Shown here piece by piece: positions 22,516-35,889 of a DNA stretch of 64,000 bases. Both the position numbers and the translations under genes were made by a program. The stretch's first letter is position 1. The number at the start of each line of letters is the position of its first letter. The notes below the pieces were generated by a model that was given only the letters and a program-made list of their open reading frames with translations, searched no databases and was not told where the DNA came from. The DNA comes from Ancylostoma caninum (taxonomy: Eukaryota; Nematoda; Chromadorea; Rhabditida; Ancylostomatidae), in NCBI GenBank assembly GCA_037903475.1, contig JBAJFG010000572.1, positions 359,830 to 423,829 of the forward strand, written 5' to 3'.

Positions 22516-24786
22516 ATACAGCCCCAGGTTGGTGGGCAGAAAGCGGTATTTTTCATCCTTATCGTTTGCATATTGGAACTGAAGCTTCGTTTTCTTTCTC
22601 CCAACGAAGATATTCTTGAGCATGTACTTAGTAATAACTCGTGTGGATAGTCCTACTTATCTTCGTTAAGTCCACGGTACACTTTACAGCGACACTGTCG
22701 CTGCAAAGAAACAATGAAAATGAGGAAAACAGGGTGTTACAGATTTTAATGTCTCATCGCACAATTTGTATTGAATAGCGTACTGCTACAGAAGTAGCTG
22801 CACGGAAATGAGTGAGACTGAACAAAAACTGTGCTGCGACAGCGTCACTGTGGAGTATGTCATGGGCCTTGCACTATGGTTCTTAACTTCTGTGGAATAC
22901 GAACCACAAAGTGATCATTTCGCGATCTCAACAAGGCATGAAGCTTTATAATGTGGATCCTAAGGAATACTGTCGTAATCATGCTTCGCAATGCCCCGGT
23001 TTTAGTAGGCAGAAAATAAGCATACGACGGGGTTCGTGGCACCTCTTATGAATAATTAGTACGTTCACAAAACAAATTGTGCTCGAGAATAGTTTCCAAA
23101 AGATGGTTCCCACATTTTCTCTATCCTTAACAAAAACACATCCTAAAATGGATATCAGCTAACTTTTTAGAGAATTCACCAAGAAGCAAAAAGATTTATA
23201 GTCAAAGAATTTGGCGCAGGATGGAGCTTAGATTCAAAATTAATAACTATGTAAGTAAAAAGAAGAAGAGAAACTTCCTGGTTGCCTAGTCTGCAAGAAT
23301 TGCTTTGATGAATCCCTTATTAGAAGAAAGCGATGACCAAAACTGAGATGAGTAAAATTATTTACAAGGTTGTTAAGGATTTTTTTTCTGAAAAAGAATT
23401 TTGATATTACTCACTGTTGTCTACAAATTTTCATACAATTAGTTTATGACGAGAAGGAAATGATTGCCAATGAAACTCAGAAAAATTCTAGCTAAAACTG
23501 TACATTTAGATCCGATTAAAGATTTAGCTGAATCCCTTCGGGTTGTCAGATCCTTTACTAATATACAATTTTCCCTTCTATGAGTTCCACTGCGGTTCCG
23601 CTACTACACTATGTGCAGACATTACTGAAAGCGGTCTCATGATATGGCACTAATCGTTTGAGGATAACGAAAGTAGGTGAACCCCTTTACAGACATCCCC
23701 CATCCCGTTCGCCCAAGGTCCCTGGCAAATTCGTTCGTCTTAGGTTAAGTTAGTCAGCCTAGCCCTGGTTGCTCTAGGCTTAGCAAGACGCGCTCGGGCT
23801 CTGGGATTGGATCTCGAAAGGGGAGTCCTTCACCCACTGTAGTCGGAGAACGATGTTATTGAGTCTAGTATTGTGATCACACATCATCAGCTTTAGGGGT
23901 TGCAAGCGGAATTTGTGTGGTACCTTGGTTTAATTTGTTGGGACACCATTTAATGTATTCAAACAAAAAAAAATATTCCTCAGGTCGCCCGGTATTGTGG
24001 TAGGCACACAAAGATGCTTACGTGGGTAACCAGGCCGACACAAAAATTCCCGGGGTTGCCCTCCCGACAGCAACACCCAAAAATTTGGTTTCTCACCCGG
24101 ATGACCCGGTTAGGCACCATATTCCCTTCAAGTGTTATTAGTGAAGAGGGAGGGGTTGGCTACTAACGTAGGCTAGTGATTTTACATAGTTTAGAACGGA
24201 TAAGCCTTTTCCGTTTGAAATAGAAGGATACCTACATGTTAGTTTGAATGTTTGAAAGGTATTAAGACGTAATATTCAACAAATAAAAATGAACAGCCCT
24301 TTAAAGAGGCTGATCAAGTGCAGTGAAGCATAATGAACAAATAATCTTAATCCTATATGTTTAACAAAAGTGAGTGACTTTGAGTGTTTGAGAACAATTT
24401 GTGGTTAAAATATAATAAAAAAGCGAGATGTGAGTATTAAACACAGTGCCATTTGGTAGCATATGCAGAGAAGTGCAAGTCCAAATCTGATCTTCTTTTA
24501 ATTAAGGAGTATGATGGCGACAATGAGCGACATCATCTGATTGCCTCAGATACTAGATGGGAGTAAAACCCTTTACGGCTTCAGTATATTAAAACTTATC
24601 TGAGATTCTTACGAGAACTGGCCAACCCTTAGACCGGCCAGTTTTTTTTTCGATTAACTTCCAAGGTTACTGCTTACGGAAGTGCTAGAAAGCACCACAA
24701 CATGCGCCCGCTGCGATTGGCCAGAAGTGAGCCTGGGTATTGGTTTCTCCTAAGCGGAAAACGTTGGCAGAAAAGAATGGTTTCTA
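22516..24786. other. nlp-12 intron, one hairpin noted
   Basis: No exon is supported. A hairpin actggcc-aacccttaga-cggccagt followed by a run of nine or more T lies at about 24616-24650. The segment at 23980-24130 is GC-richer but unidentified. Confidence 0.4.
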
Positions 24787-26299
24787 CAGTGCGTTTCATA
24801 ATTATAGGACATCCCTAACTTTTCCGTCCCCGGCTTTCTCGCAAGGTGGACGCTTTTTCTTTAGTACCATTATAATCAGCGCCTATAGTCTCCCTGGTGC
24901 CCTAGTTTTGGGTTCACGGCAGCAACCCTGGTTTTCTAGAAATTTATTTTTCTCTTTTTGTCAATCTCGCAGTGTTGCATCGAAACCACAGAACTTAAAT
25001 ATTTTTATCAGCTTCCATGGACCACACTGATTCCCCTGGGTCTGCCACTCCTGCTTCTTGTGAGGATTCTGAGGGAATCCGCATCAATATACATCTCGCG
25101 TCCAAGACTGGCTATCTCAATTTTCCAGCCACTCATTACTAACGGCAGCACAATCCAAATTTTCTCACGTGGATCCTCTATGATCCTCCTTCAGAAATAC
25201 TGTTGAACCTAGTCACAAGCTGTTCCTCTGGCTCAGCTGGATGGCAATCCAAAAAAGCAAACTCGCTCGACATCTGGTTTTTTTCAGCATTTTCTCGTTG
25301 AAACCTGTGGGGCAGTAGCTCGAGTTGGAGGAAATTACTCTAAGGCACTTTCTGATGCTCGCGGCTGTCGAAAAAGACTTCAGTCTGCGCCTGCTTAAGT
25401 CTCTACTCCTCTCGAAATGGGCAGAAATCCATCAAGTGTGGTGATGATTTTCTCACAATCGAGGAAGTGTCCATATCTTGTTTCAGGTATCGTGATCGGT
25501 CATGAATTTGGTGGTCCCGCACCAGATTTGACACTTTCGGCTGTCAGAATTATTTATTTGCTGAACAGCAGGAGAGAGTGAAGACCTTCTACAGTAGGAA
25601 CCTTTGGCAGGGTGCTGTCGTGTCTTCGGGCTTGCTTCTCTGCGAAAGCAGACCTGAGCAGGCAGAGGCTGGAATCTGTTTTAACTGCGCCTGATATCGG
25701 AAAGTGCCTAAGAGTAATTCTCACCAATTCGAGCTACTGCCTCACTGATTCCAACGAGAAAATGGTGAAAAAACCAGATGTTGGGCGAGTGCTGCTTTTT
25801 TGAATTGCCACCCAGCGGAGCCAGATTAGCAGCCTGTGACCGGGTTCAACAGTATTTCCGAAGAAAGACCATATAGGATCCTTGTGAGCAAATTTAGATT
25901 GTGCTGCCGTTAGCAATGAGTGGGGAAATTGAAATAGCTAATCTTGGATGCGAGATGCATATTGATGCGAATTTCCTGAGAATCCTCATAAGGAGCAGGA
26001 GTGGCAGACCCTGTGGAATCAGTGTGGTCCATGGAAACTAACAAAAATATTTAAGTTTTGTACTTACGATTACGCAGCTTATAGAAGTGTTAGATCCTGA
26101 AGGTCTGTCACTACTGCGAGATTGACAAAAAGAGAAAAATAAATTTTAAAGAACGAGGGTTACTGCCGTGAGCCCAAAACTAGGGCACCAGGGTTACTTA
26201 AGGCGCTGATTACAATGGTACTGAAGAAAAAATTACGCAAGTTGCGAGAAAGCGGGGGACGGAAAAGTTGGAGATGTCCTGTAATTATGAAACGCACTG
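24787..26299. mobile_element. Tc1-like fold-back transposon (1513 bp)
   Basis: The outer ends cagtgcgtttcataattata and taattatgaaacgcactg are inverted and flanked by TA at 24785-24786 and 26300-26301. Inverted homology continues inward for about 630 bp per arm, to roughly 25415 and 25620, leaving about 200 bp of loop. Arm pairs include ctctttttgtcaatctcgca / tgcgagattgacaaaaagag and ggtctgccactcctgct / agcaggagtggcagacc. No transposase frame exists. TA flanks and CAGTG ends suggest the Tc1/mariner superfamily. The transcript of this intron could fold into a long duplex here. Confidence 0.88.
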
Positions 26300-26301
26300 T
26301 A

Positions 26302-27310
26302 GCATCCTTCAACTATGGAGGAGCTATTGCAGTCGGCTTCAATGCTGATAATAAAATGCTGAACAGATTATGGTCTGAATCGGTGTAAAGACTAAAAGGG
26401 TGACAATAATGAAAGTCAGAACACCGCCAAATAACTAGGCTCTGCCTGGTTCTGCTTACAACATTAATACATCGAGTCGTTCTAGGCACATCTGAAGAAT
26501 CTCAGCAGAAGGATCATCATTTTGCAAAGTAACGCAAACCAACGTCAATTTCAAAGCCAGAACTAGCCACAGGAAAAGCTCCAGTGGAAGGTGCAAATTT
26601 TGTGGGCTACAAGCGCCGCGATAGGAGAAGAAGGAGGAAAACGCGGATGTCATTCGAGTTTCTCCTCAGCTAAATCATCATTCCTTGTGTTCGTTTGACA
26701 ATTGTGATAGGTTGACAGTGTCCATTCTAGGTACGCTTTAAAGGCAGCACTCACGGTGAAAAAAGTTTCCTCGCATTTGTGTTCATTTTAAAGGTGCCAT
26801 CAATTGGACTATACCTGCGAAAGGAATCACTTCGAATCTTGCAGTTACTCGAGTAATTAAACTCGTACGCTTGTACAAATACGCCCTCCATGCTCAACTC
26901 CACCCTATTCCCTCTGATCATGTTTGGCTGTATTGCTCAGCTGAAGATCAGAATTGTCCAATAGCGGTGATCCGTTCCACAACTTGGCGATGACACTCCT
27001 TCATTCGGGCGCGAGTTCCGCCTGACAAAACGCCCCGTTTTCAGTTTTGCGACGAAATCGAGTGCACCGGCGGGAGACACCACTTTGGTTTTATTGCGGA
27101 ATTGATCGGAAAATATTGCAGGATTGTGATAGTACCTTGGCTGTATAATCTTCCAGCGAGGCGTATATGAAGGCATCAGTTTGCAGGTAGACCTCAGTCT
27201 ACTTTCCACCTAGGCGGAGAGTGGAGTCCTACAGGACTCGTCTGGCCCACTGAGACCCGGTTGAAACCGTGGCCCAGTGGAGGGACCATGCGGGATGCGT
27301 GAGGAGCGGT
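26302..27310. other. nlp-12 intron, dispersed-repeat end
   Basis: At 26739 a ttaaaggcagcactcacg motif matches those at 8904, 11159 and 36733. At about 26649 a cattcgagtttct... block ending cattccttg resembles 31808-31850. No gene is seen. Confidence 0.4.
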
Positions 27311-27315
27311 CGATT

Positions 27316-27420
27316 CGATCTCCCGGATCATGATGTTGGGTATCATCGTTGGGATAAAATGCGGTCTCCCGCACCATGATGATGGTATCATCGTCGGGAC
27401 AAAATCCGGTCTCCCGCCGG
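27316..27420. repeat. 45-bp tandem repeat, ~2.3 units
   Basis: The units start cgatctcccggatcatgatg (27316), cggtctcccgcaccatgatg (27362) and cggtctcccgccgg (27407). Each full unit ends gggataaaat/gggacaaaat. Confidence 0.8.
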
Positions 27421-30400
27421 AGCTTCCGGGACAAATCGGGATGTTGCGGGACAAAAACGCACAGTTCTTGTTGACTTCCGCCCACGCTCGAGCGATTTTG
27501 TCAGCCGAGACTCGCGCCCAAATGTCTAAGCCGTCTCAGGCGATACATCTCGTACACATGAACATGTATCGGCAATATCCAACATAGTATTTCTCGCTAG
27601 CGTTGTCTTTTTGGGCTTTTCTCTACAATGAGCACAAGAGTAGCCCCCAGAATAGAATTCGATGAGGAAAACCACGCGTTTTTTTAAACAGTGAGCGCAG
27701 TCTTTAACTCTGAGCCAAGCATTTTGAAAGGTGCTGCAAACGACAGAATGCTAAGCGTGCCGAACGAGTTCTTCTGAGCGACACATTCAACCCAAGCACC
27801 GCTAAGGATGAATTTGGTCATGAACGGCTGCAAAAGTGACTTCTTCTCTAATTAGGCACGGCAAAACACAATAACATTTTACTGCGGATGGGCAATTAAA
27901 CTTCGAGGAACTGCAACAAGACAACAATAGAGAATGCATCCAACCCAAACCAATGGTTGAGAGAAATAAATGCACGTAGTTTGACTACCTTGTTTGCCGT
28001 GTTACATGTTGTTTTACATCTTTTTTATTGCGATTTGTTCACTTAGAGAGGAAATACTGCGTAAAAATAAATAAATAAGTAGGAATACACTACTACACTT
28101 TTTGAACTGGATCTTTCCCTTCGAAGAGATCAGAGGTGTAGGTACCGAAGGGGTGAGGTTAGATTTCTCGTAAGGAGCAGCACTTACAATTTTGGGGGAG
28201 ACGTTATGGTCATACGAGCACATACTATTGAACCAGACAAAATTCTCTCTCGAAAATTCCTGCTTTAGATAGTTACCACAGGAGTAGAAGGAATTGTTTC
28301 ATATATGATACAAATATATTTTTTGGTTTTATTTACTTGTTTTCCTCAATGTTTCCTGAAATTATTGGGCAGCCATGTAATATCATGCTTGAAATTTTAG
28401 AAGATGATTGCTTTTACTACATAGATAGCCCCTAGTATTTAGAGCCTTTCTGTGGAATGACTAAGTCCAATCCGAAGTGTTCCCTGAGGGAAAGTCCCAT
28501 AAGAGATGTGACGTCACACTCTCGCTCCACGTAATTAGCCAGGTTCTCTACGCAGCTGCGGGGTTATGGTCGATCTGGAGAGAGCGACTTTATTCGCCTA
28601 CGTGCCGCACTTTAGATTGGTAGTTATGTCCACATGTACCTAAGCGGTTACCGTCCATAAGCACTCCAGCTTGGTTTCCAGGAGCGATAAATCTGGATGG
28701 CAGTAACGATCAAAATAGGACGCGGTAACGTCTAAGCACTCAGCTAACAAAGTGCAGCTGTTGCGGTTAGATGTCCTTGAATTGTTGCTGAAATAAGCTT
28801 CCATAAACATCTAGGAGAACCCGCTTTGTCCTAATGTACTATTGAAGAGTTGATTAGTGTTGTCTGAAGAAATGTTTTGCGTCAGCAGGCAATTTGTGAG
28901 GTGAGCTCTCGCCATTTATGGAATTAACCCATGGTGACTCGTGTTCTTAATTACGAGAATCAATTATGGACAAAGACCAGTACAGGATGACTAGCAAGTG
29001 TTTTCGTTTACTGCAGCTTTTCCTAGTCAACATCTCCACAGTTTGAAAAGCGAATAATACCTAAGTTGGTGCCCAATAAAATGTTTGCGATCCTCACTAA
29101 CTACATCTACGCGTCGTGGATTTCAAGAATTGTGCAGCCGAAACTTCGATGATCAAATCGTTGATGATAAAGTTAGTATCAACGGAGTGTGCGGATTCAC
29201 AGATTATTAAGGTGCGAGGATGATACGGCGCGGCGATCGGATCCAATCCGCTGAAGCCTCCTTTATGTGAGCAGCTGCATTCGATTTTCAAGGGCTCTAG
29301 CTACATATACATATACATATACATATACTGCCCGAGCAATCGCTTCAACAACTTTTGAACTTTTTCTAGAACTAAGATGAATCTAAGATTAATTTCGAAT
29401 ATTTTCCATTTCTTTCGTTATAAAGGATCCTTTTGCGGCGGAGGCACCTCTTTTTTACTCAAGCTACTCCTCTCCCACCCCTACAGATACACCATTCGCC
29501 ACTACCTATCCATACTTTTTTGGGCTTTTTGGCAACCTCACTTTCTTACGTAAGGGGGAGAACTACAGAACAAAAGTATTGCAGCAAATTGCTTACTCAA
29601 GATAAAATTTAGAATAAGTGCTCTGTGAATCGAAGTGAAGCGGTGCAAACGAGGGATCATCATGTCGATGAAAGTGGTGAATTTGGACTTGGAACGCAAT
29701 AGCTATGTTTGAAAGCAGTTTGCGTTAATGTTATGCAGCGGAAAGAATAACTACTTCTCTCATCATATCCCAAAGTTTTGGCGAAACAGCTCAATACAAA
29801 GTTGAGTTACATTGAAAAGTTCCGCCTTCAGCATGCTTTTGATCATATCTTTTTGACCGCAACTGTAGCTCTAGTTTCTAAAAAATCACCGTCACTAATT
29901 GTGTGCTACATATGCGAACTCATGCATGCTCTTTTCGTCAGTTCCCTTCAAATTTTCCACACTTTTGGCTTCCCTCAGCTTCCAACTCCTTCAAAACACT
30001 TCCACCGTTCTATTTTTGAGATGATGTGTTCCTAAAGTCTGAGTCAGGACACTTTGACATCGCAGTCGTCAGCCGTTCTCATGCCCACATGCCCTAAAGG
30101 AGCTGAAACCTAGGCTTACTTATTTACTCCAGGCAGAAAGGAACAGTTTGCAGTTGCATTTGTTCCAGGTTTAATTTTGACAGATGCATGGGACACTCAA
30201 CCATAGTCCATGCAATTTTTTTCACCCAAAGCCATGAGAAACCCTCACTGAAACCCTTACCCCGCCAATTTGTAACTGGTTTCTACCCCAAGTCTCAAGA
30301 ATATGTGATGACTAGCAGCAACGTCTTACTTTATGCTCGTCTGCCTTGTGGTTTTCAGCCTCTAGTCATCCAACGTATTCTACGTCTCAACTGGCAATTG

Positions 30401-33400
30401 GCGAGGTTTTGGCTGAGTGCGTTTTATGGCGAAACACTAGCGCGCTTCAATCAACTGGCGCCAGCTGAGCCGCGCCTGGTGCCGTCACGAAATTCCAGCA
30501 GTTTGCAGCTGATGATACGGCTGAGCAGCTGAAAATGGAAGTTTGAGAGGCTTAGAGGACGTGCGGATCATTTGCCCGAACTGATTTGAAGTGACTGCAG
30601 CAGGGCGTGGTCTCTTCTTTGTCTCTGACGGCTAATTGGGAACCCTCCACAGATAGGCAAAACTCATCCATCTGGCCTCTATGATCTCCCGAGAATGCCA
30701 CGAGTATGAACACCAACGTTCGTCCTCCAATTAGAGTTGGTTTCGGGGGAGGAGGCGGTAAAGAAGTGTGGTCGAAGACCATCCCACAGAAAGAACATCA
30801 TCTGGAAGCTACTGAAAATGGCGCCAAGGCAGCGGCTTCACCTCGTTGTTTTGCTCCAAGATAATTATTCACAACCTCTAGAGCAAGATCATTACTATTT
30901 TATGCAAAAAAAAAAACAAGAACTTAGAGGCACCTCTTTACATGAAGCGGAAATCAAAACTATATGAAACTTCCGAGAGGTTACGGATACTCAAGAACGT
31001 TCCATCAGTTGCTCCCGATGTCTTAGCTCAACGTATCTACTGCATCTACTATGTGGAAGACAGCAAATATCACCAGCTTTGATTGTCAAGACCGAAAGAA
31101 TGGATCCGGGCCTGGATTAACTAATAATACCCATAAATACCCATAATTGAGGGTGAAATTGTTGAAACCCTTATTAGCGATGAATAGGTTTGGGCGGTGT
31201 TGAGATGTTTACGCTGGGTAATCTCAATGCATGCGGCCCCGGGACTCGGGCAGGAACGAAGCCTTCGTTTAGAAGATTTATGCGAATTTTGGGGTTCTGA
31301 TGGAGCTAACCATATAACTTACATCTAATGGAATGGCATGGAACACGCGAGGATTCTGCGGAACCGATGAACCGTTCTGCGAAGTCTGAGTTCACGGGCC
31401 TTAGCGTCGTGGACCATGCCATGCGCTTTAATGGACGTAGACGTCACATCGCATGGTGAAGTAGTGCAAAATTAGCTAGCATTTCAGGATTGGGAATGAT
31501 GTTTTCCCTGGATTACATGAGATACGTTCCCCACCTGCGCTGCGGAGGCCGCGCGGGGCTAGAGCATAGACAGGAGAGTGGTGGGTGGAGGCAGTACAGG
31601 ACCCGTTAGTAATCAGAGACGCAGAGAGCGAGAGGACTCGCGGTGCGCGGCAAGCTCTGGCCGTGGTTGGGGAACGTATCTCGTGCAACCTTTTCCCTGC
31701 ATTTAAGTGTGCGTCCTCTGATGTTCGTTACGCGTGCGTGCGCACGTGCGTAAACTGGCGCATCGTCACAATGCGGGCATGTAGAGGCAGCTAGGTTCGC
31801 GATTGCGATTCGAGTTTCTTCACTCACACGTCATTCCTTGTATTCCTTGAACATCTGCGCTGCACTGAGAGTGTTTGTCGTTATTGGTACATAGGACTCG
31901 AAATCGAGGATTTCGGTCCTGCCTTTGAGTGCTGGCTCGTTACATTTTGCGCATTTATTACGTAAGGCACTCAACGCTCTTCTTATACTAGGTGAAACAC
32001 ACCGTAACAAAACGACATACAACGTTATTCAGCTAAATTAGGAGACAACACCACAGATACAGGTAAGGTTATTTGAAAATATGCAAATTTAAAACAAGGA
32101 CTTATGATGTTTCCGTTATTCAGCACTTCCTGCTCAATTTTTCAAACTTACTTACAAAGAATATGCAGATATACTGTGGTGAGCTTCGAGTCACCCCTGG
32201 CCAAAGATAGAATCTGCTAGTATTTCACAGACGGAAATAACGTGGGCTTAGATGAGTTTATCCAGCAACTGCATATAGAAGATTAGAAAGAATGATGGGT
32301 CTACTTATATCTACTCTTGGCAGAAAAATGTAACGTATAGCCTTGAACTTGAAGCTGATGCATCATCATGTTTTCGTTCAAACGTCACTCGGCATTCGCC
32401 ATGACACAATTCGGTTAACCAGTATGTGTTAGACGAGTGGTCTTTGATGTTGACGTTTGCGCCAACTATGAATATTTCTGCGAATACCAGAGGAACGAAG
32501 ATAAGGCCAAAAACCGCTCTACGGGAAAACTGTGGATTCCCATAAAGTTTCCCAGCTCCTTCGCAAAATTCTGCCCAGCCAGACTAACTACGAAACTCGT
32601 CCAAGCATTTATGATCCCCCATCCTTGGAGGCAAACGACATTAATGGGTACTTCAGCTCTCCTCCTCGTTGAACTTTATGGAGCAAACAAGTCATACAGC
32701 CTCCAAGCTGAAATAAGTCTTAACCACGCAGCACGTAGAAAATAAGGCGCTAGCTGATGTGACAAATTGAGTTGACTAAGAGAGAGTTGCTCGCATTTGC
32801 GAAAAACTCGGCTCATTTTCCATGTTGCCTGCCCTTCAGAGTTCGGCTATGTTGCTATTAGAGCGCAGTAAATTTAATTTACAAGTCTGAAACTCCGCCG
32901 ATAGTCTGTGTAATTGATGTGAGATGTTCAGCACATTCATCGCAGCTAATACTTCCCTGAATCTACAAGGATTTTCAGAATAAAATCTGCGAGTGACAGC
33001 AGCTATGTGAGCACTACTCCAAGAAAAAAGTACGAACAGCTCCACGTGACAGCCTAACTCAAGATTTTTTCGTGCTCTATTCCACTGAATACCGTCTACG
33101 CTTTCAGTTTGATGCAACTCAAGTAAACAGCTACGGCCACTTCCGGATACCAACAGCGTTCATTAGTACGAGCCAATTGAGCAAGGAGTCGCCTGAGGAC
33201 GAAATTGCCTTCGCATGAGTTTGAACAACAGCATCTGTAACCCCTCCAGGACACTTATTTACTGAAGCCTTCTCCAAAACCGGCCAACGAATCTGAAGCG
33301 GTGAACCTCTTAGGGGGCCAGATGGGCTTGTAGGAAGCTTGTCCAAGGAGGCAGCACTACTTCATCATGAAAGCAATTTTTTGAGCTGCATCGGAGCTAG

Positions 33401-34575
33401 AAGAGACCCCCATATGTTCAAGGAAAACCTGCGTATCGATGAAAAAGGTCAAACAATTAATTTGCAACAGCTATCGGAAGCAAAATCTTTGCATTACGCT
33501 ACGGATGGACACTGTAATCTTCCCTAGTAGTCCTGAAAACATACACGCAAAGAATCAGATCAGTGGTTTAAGTTCCCCATAATGATGTAGAGTCTTCCAC
33601 TACTCCGACAACCACATTCCCTCTATAATTTCTTCAAAACCTTTCGAGGCCAATTTGTATGACAGCTTGGTAGCCTTCTTAACCTAAGGTAAAAGCATCT
33701 CTCCAAAAAATGAATAGAACTAACATGAAGTAGCAACCCATTGCTGGCCCTCCTAAGAAAGTCTTGCGCTGAATTTGGAACCACATTCCCTCTATAATTT
33801 CTTCAAAACCTTTCAAGGCCAATTTGTATATAGTTCGAGACAGTCAACTCTAAAATTTCGAACTTTTCTACTATACCAACAATAAATATGAATTTGAGCG
33901 CACGTGGAGGTAAACAAAAACATCCACTCAGTTTTTTTTAGAGACGATGGCGCTCCCAAAACTAGCCGGGATAAACTCTAACTCCTATTAACGTAGTGAT
34001 CTTTGACGGAATATTCGTCGTATCTCATATGCAGCCACAGAAAGTTGATAGTAACCAAAGTTTCCTCATCAGTTTTTCAGGAAAAATGCAGTGGAGCAAA
34101 TCTTCGCCTTAGAAAAATGTCAAAGGGGTGGATGTCGCCTTAGAACGACAAAATTGTCAATGAAGGTTCATTGTCCAACAATGACTTATTGTGGATCCCG
34201 AGAGGGCTACGTACAGCTATGTACAGAGACTTCGTCTCTTGGGTTCAACATGAATTCTGCATATCTGGCTAAACCAATGCTTTAGTTTTTCTCTAACAAA
34301 ATCTTTTGAATCGTCTTGCAGGATGAGCCGACAATTACAGGCGGTTCAGAAATGAGTCGGTATTCGTGCATTTTTGCGTATAGAGATTAGAGGTGTATTT
34401 GGCAAGTCGTGCATGTTCAAGCTTGTTAGTCGCAGTGATTTTTAACCGCTTAACATGTTAGAAAAGGGTCCCGGAAGTGATGTGGAAGTACGTGGAACAC
34501 ATTTCTTCGATAAGTGGCATACCGACTCCTCGGTGAATGGCCTGTACCACCCGCGCGCGTCAGGCCCCGATAAGA
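27421..34575. other. nlp-12 intron, small repeats only
   Basis: Seen: an (atatac)n microsatellite at about 29303-29328; an 18-bp inverted repeat (gagatacgttcccca at 31519 and tggggaacgtatctc at 31668); a 51-bp direct duplication (33610-33660 and 33779-33829, one mismatch); and a possible 52-codon plus-strand frame from ATG at 30708 with a Gly run, no homologue recognised. No exon with convincing splice context. Confidence 0.4.
33610..33829. repeat. 51-bp direct duplication, period 169 bp
   Basis: aaccacattccctctataat and following bases through ggccaatttgtat occur at 33610-33660 and 33779-33829 with a single difference (tttcgagg/tttcaagg). Confidence 0.9.
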
Positions 34576-35889
34576 CATTGTATAAAAAGCCACTGCTCTC
34601 AGTCCTCCCTCAGGAAAAACAGATTAACTCCGAACTAACATGACTAGTGACGTGCTATAGTGAGTGAAGGCACTTTCTGAACCACGTTTGGTTGTTTCTT
34701 CCCAAGTTCAAAAGAGTAAAATGGCCTGACGTTACGCGTGCAGGTGGTAATTGTTCGTAGACGGTCTTGTGGAATTATGACATTTACGAATGAGTGAATT
34801 AACAACTACAAATCTTCTACAAACATTTGAGGAAAGAACGCCAAAGCTACTAATTCTTCCCGGTTCAGTTTGTTCAGTATAACTCAATCGAACCATTTCA
34901 ATGGGTAAACGCGCTCTGACAGATCTGTTGATGCGGTTTGGATATTCTGCTATACAGTAAAAACCTAACCACGGCTATGTGCATCTATCTATTCGTCTGC
35001 GGGACACATCATCCTGTTGATTTTCTACTGATGAAAATTCAGCATCTGCTGTTTCATCATTTAGAGTTATTTCTCGCCAACACACCGCATTTGCAATAGG
35101 AAATGAACACGTGGTTAGATGAATTATATTAGATAGCAGAGTGGATAAAGACAGGTGGTGTGGATACATAACCACTAGTTTTTCCTCCCACAGTAATACA
35201 TAATGGATTCGAGTGACAATTCTGTTACTGGTAAACAGTGACGGTGTTGTGATGCGGATTTAATGTGGATCACCGCGTAAAAGTAAACACAAACACAGTG
35301 TGATGTTCCATCAAACTGAGAAGCGGGTAGCATAACATTTTCCGCTTTATAGCGAGTGGTATATCATTCTTGGTCCACTGGCGAATGTAAGCGCATACCA
35401 TCTCACCTATGGTTTTTCATTAAGCCGATGTTTCTGAAGAGCTGTTGTGGATAAGGGTAAAACAGAAAGAGGAGAGAAATAGGTGTGTTACCACTCGCAG
35501 TAACTTATCACGAGCCTGTCCTACATTAGAGAGGGAGTGATGGATAAACGGATCTCTGAAGCTTTTAGTTAGAAAAGCATAGGTAGTGCTCAGTAGGTTT
35601 TTTACTGAGCATATGGCAGCAATGTAATTGGTGTAGTCTTACTTGTAATGACTGCGTTTTTTATGTATGTTGTTGATTAAAAGAAGTTGTTGTACAGTTT
35701 TCATTCTCGAGTAGTTTTCTTCCTAAGTACATATTTGAGAAACCTAGGTTCATTGGTGGAATTTCTTACTACTGATACATTTGCTCTTCTCTTCGAAATA
35801 TAAACCTCTGCAAAACTATCGCATAGTCAAGTAATCCCAAATTATTTCAAATCAAGGAAAACCTGACCAAATGCGGAATTACGCCTGAC
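34576..35889. other. nlp-12 intron, donor-proximal part
   Basis: A TATA-like tataaaaag (34581) followed by ctctcagtcc looks promoter-like on the plus strand, but no coding exon follows. At 35128-35150 agatagcagagtggataaag is the tRNA A-box-like motif also seen at 22200. Otherwise nothing is recognised. Confidence 0.35.

Larger units (their letters stand above)
18239..35889 (-). other. nlp-12: Proposed ~17.65-kb intron of nlp-12
   Basis: The donor CAG|GTCAGG lies at 35889 and the acceptor TTTTCAG| at 18239, both minus strand, both phase 0. Exon 1 ends and exon 2 begins inside one peptide repeat (DYRPLQ|FGKR), so no intermediate exon is needed. The interval holds a mariner relic (18349-19385), a tRNA-derived SINE piece, a perfect palindrome (20315-20373), an AT-rich fold-back, a 1.5-kb Tc1-like fold-back (24787-26299), a 45-bp tandem repeat and a 51-bp duplication. 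I see no other convincing coding exon. The alternative is that the two exons were separated by assembly error or rearrangement. Confidence 0.75.

Noticed and set aside
23925..23950. Spliced-leader RNA gene (ggtttaat)
   Set aside because: Only the first few bases match an SL sequence; the rest of the leader and a donor are missing.
27316..27420. Possible CRISPR-like array
   Set aside because: Only 2.3 tandem units without spacers, in a eukaryotic context.
30708..30866. 52-codon frame with a Gly run
   Set aside because: No promoter, splice site or homology; it lies inside the proposed nlp-12 intron.
34576..34680. TATA plus initiator-like sequence
   Set aside because: Spacing is short and no coding exon follows within reach.
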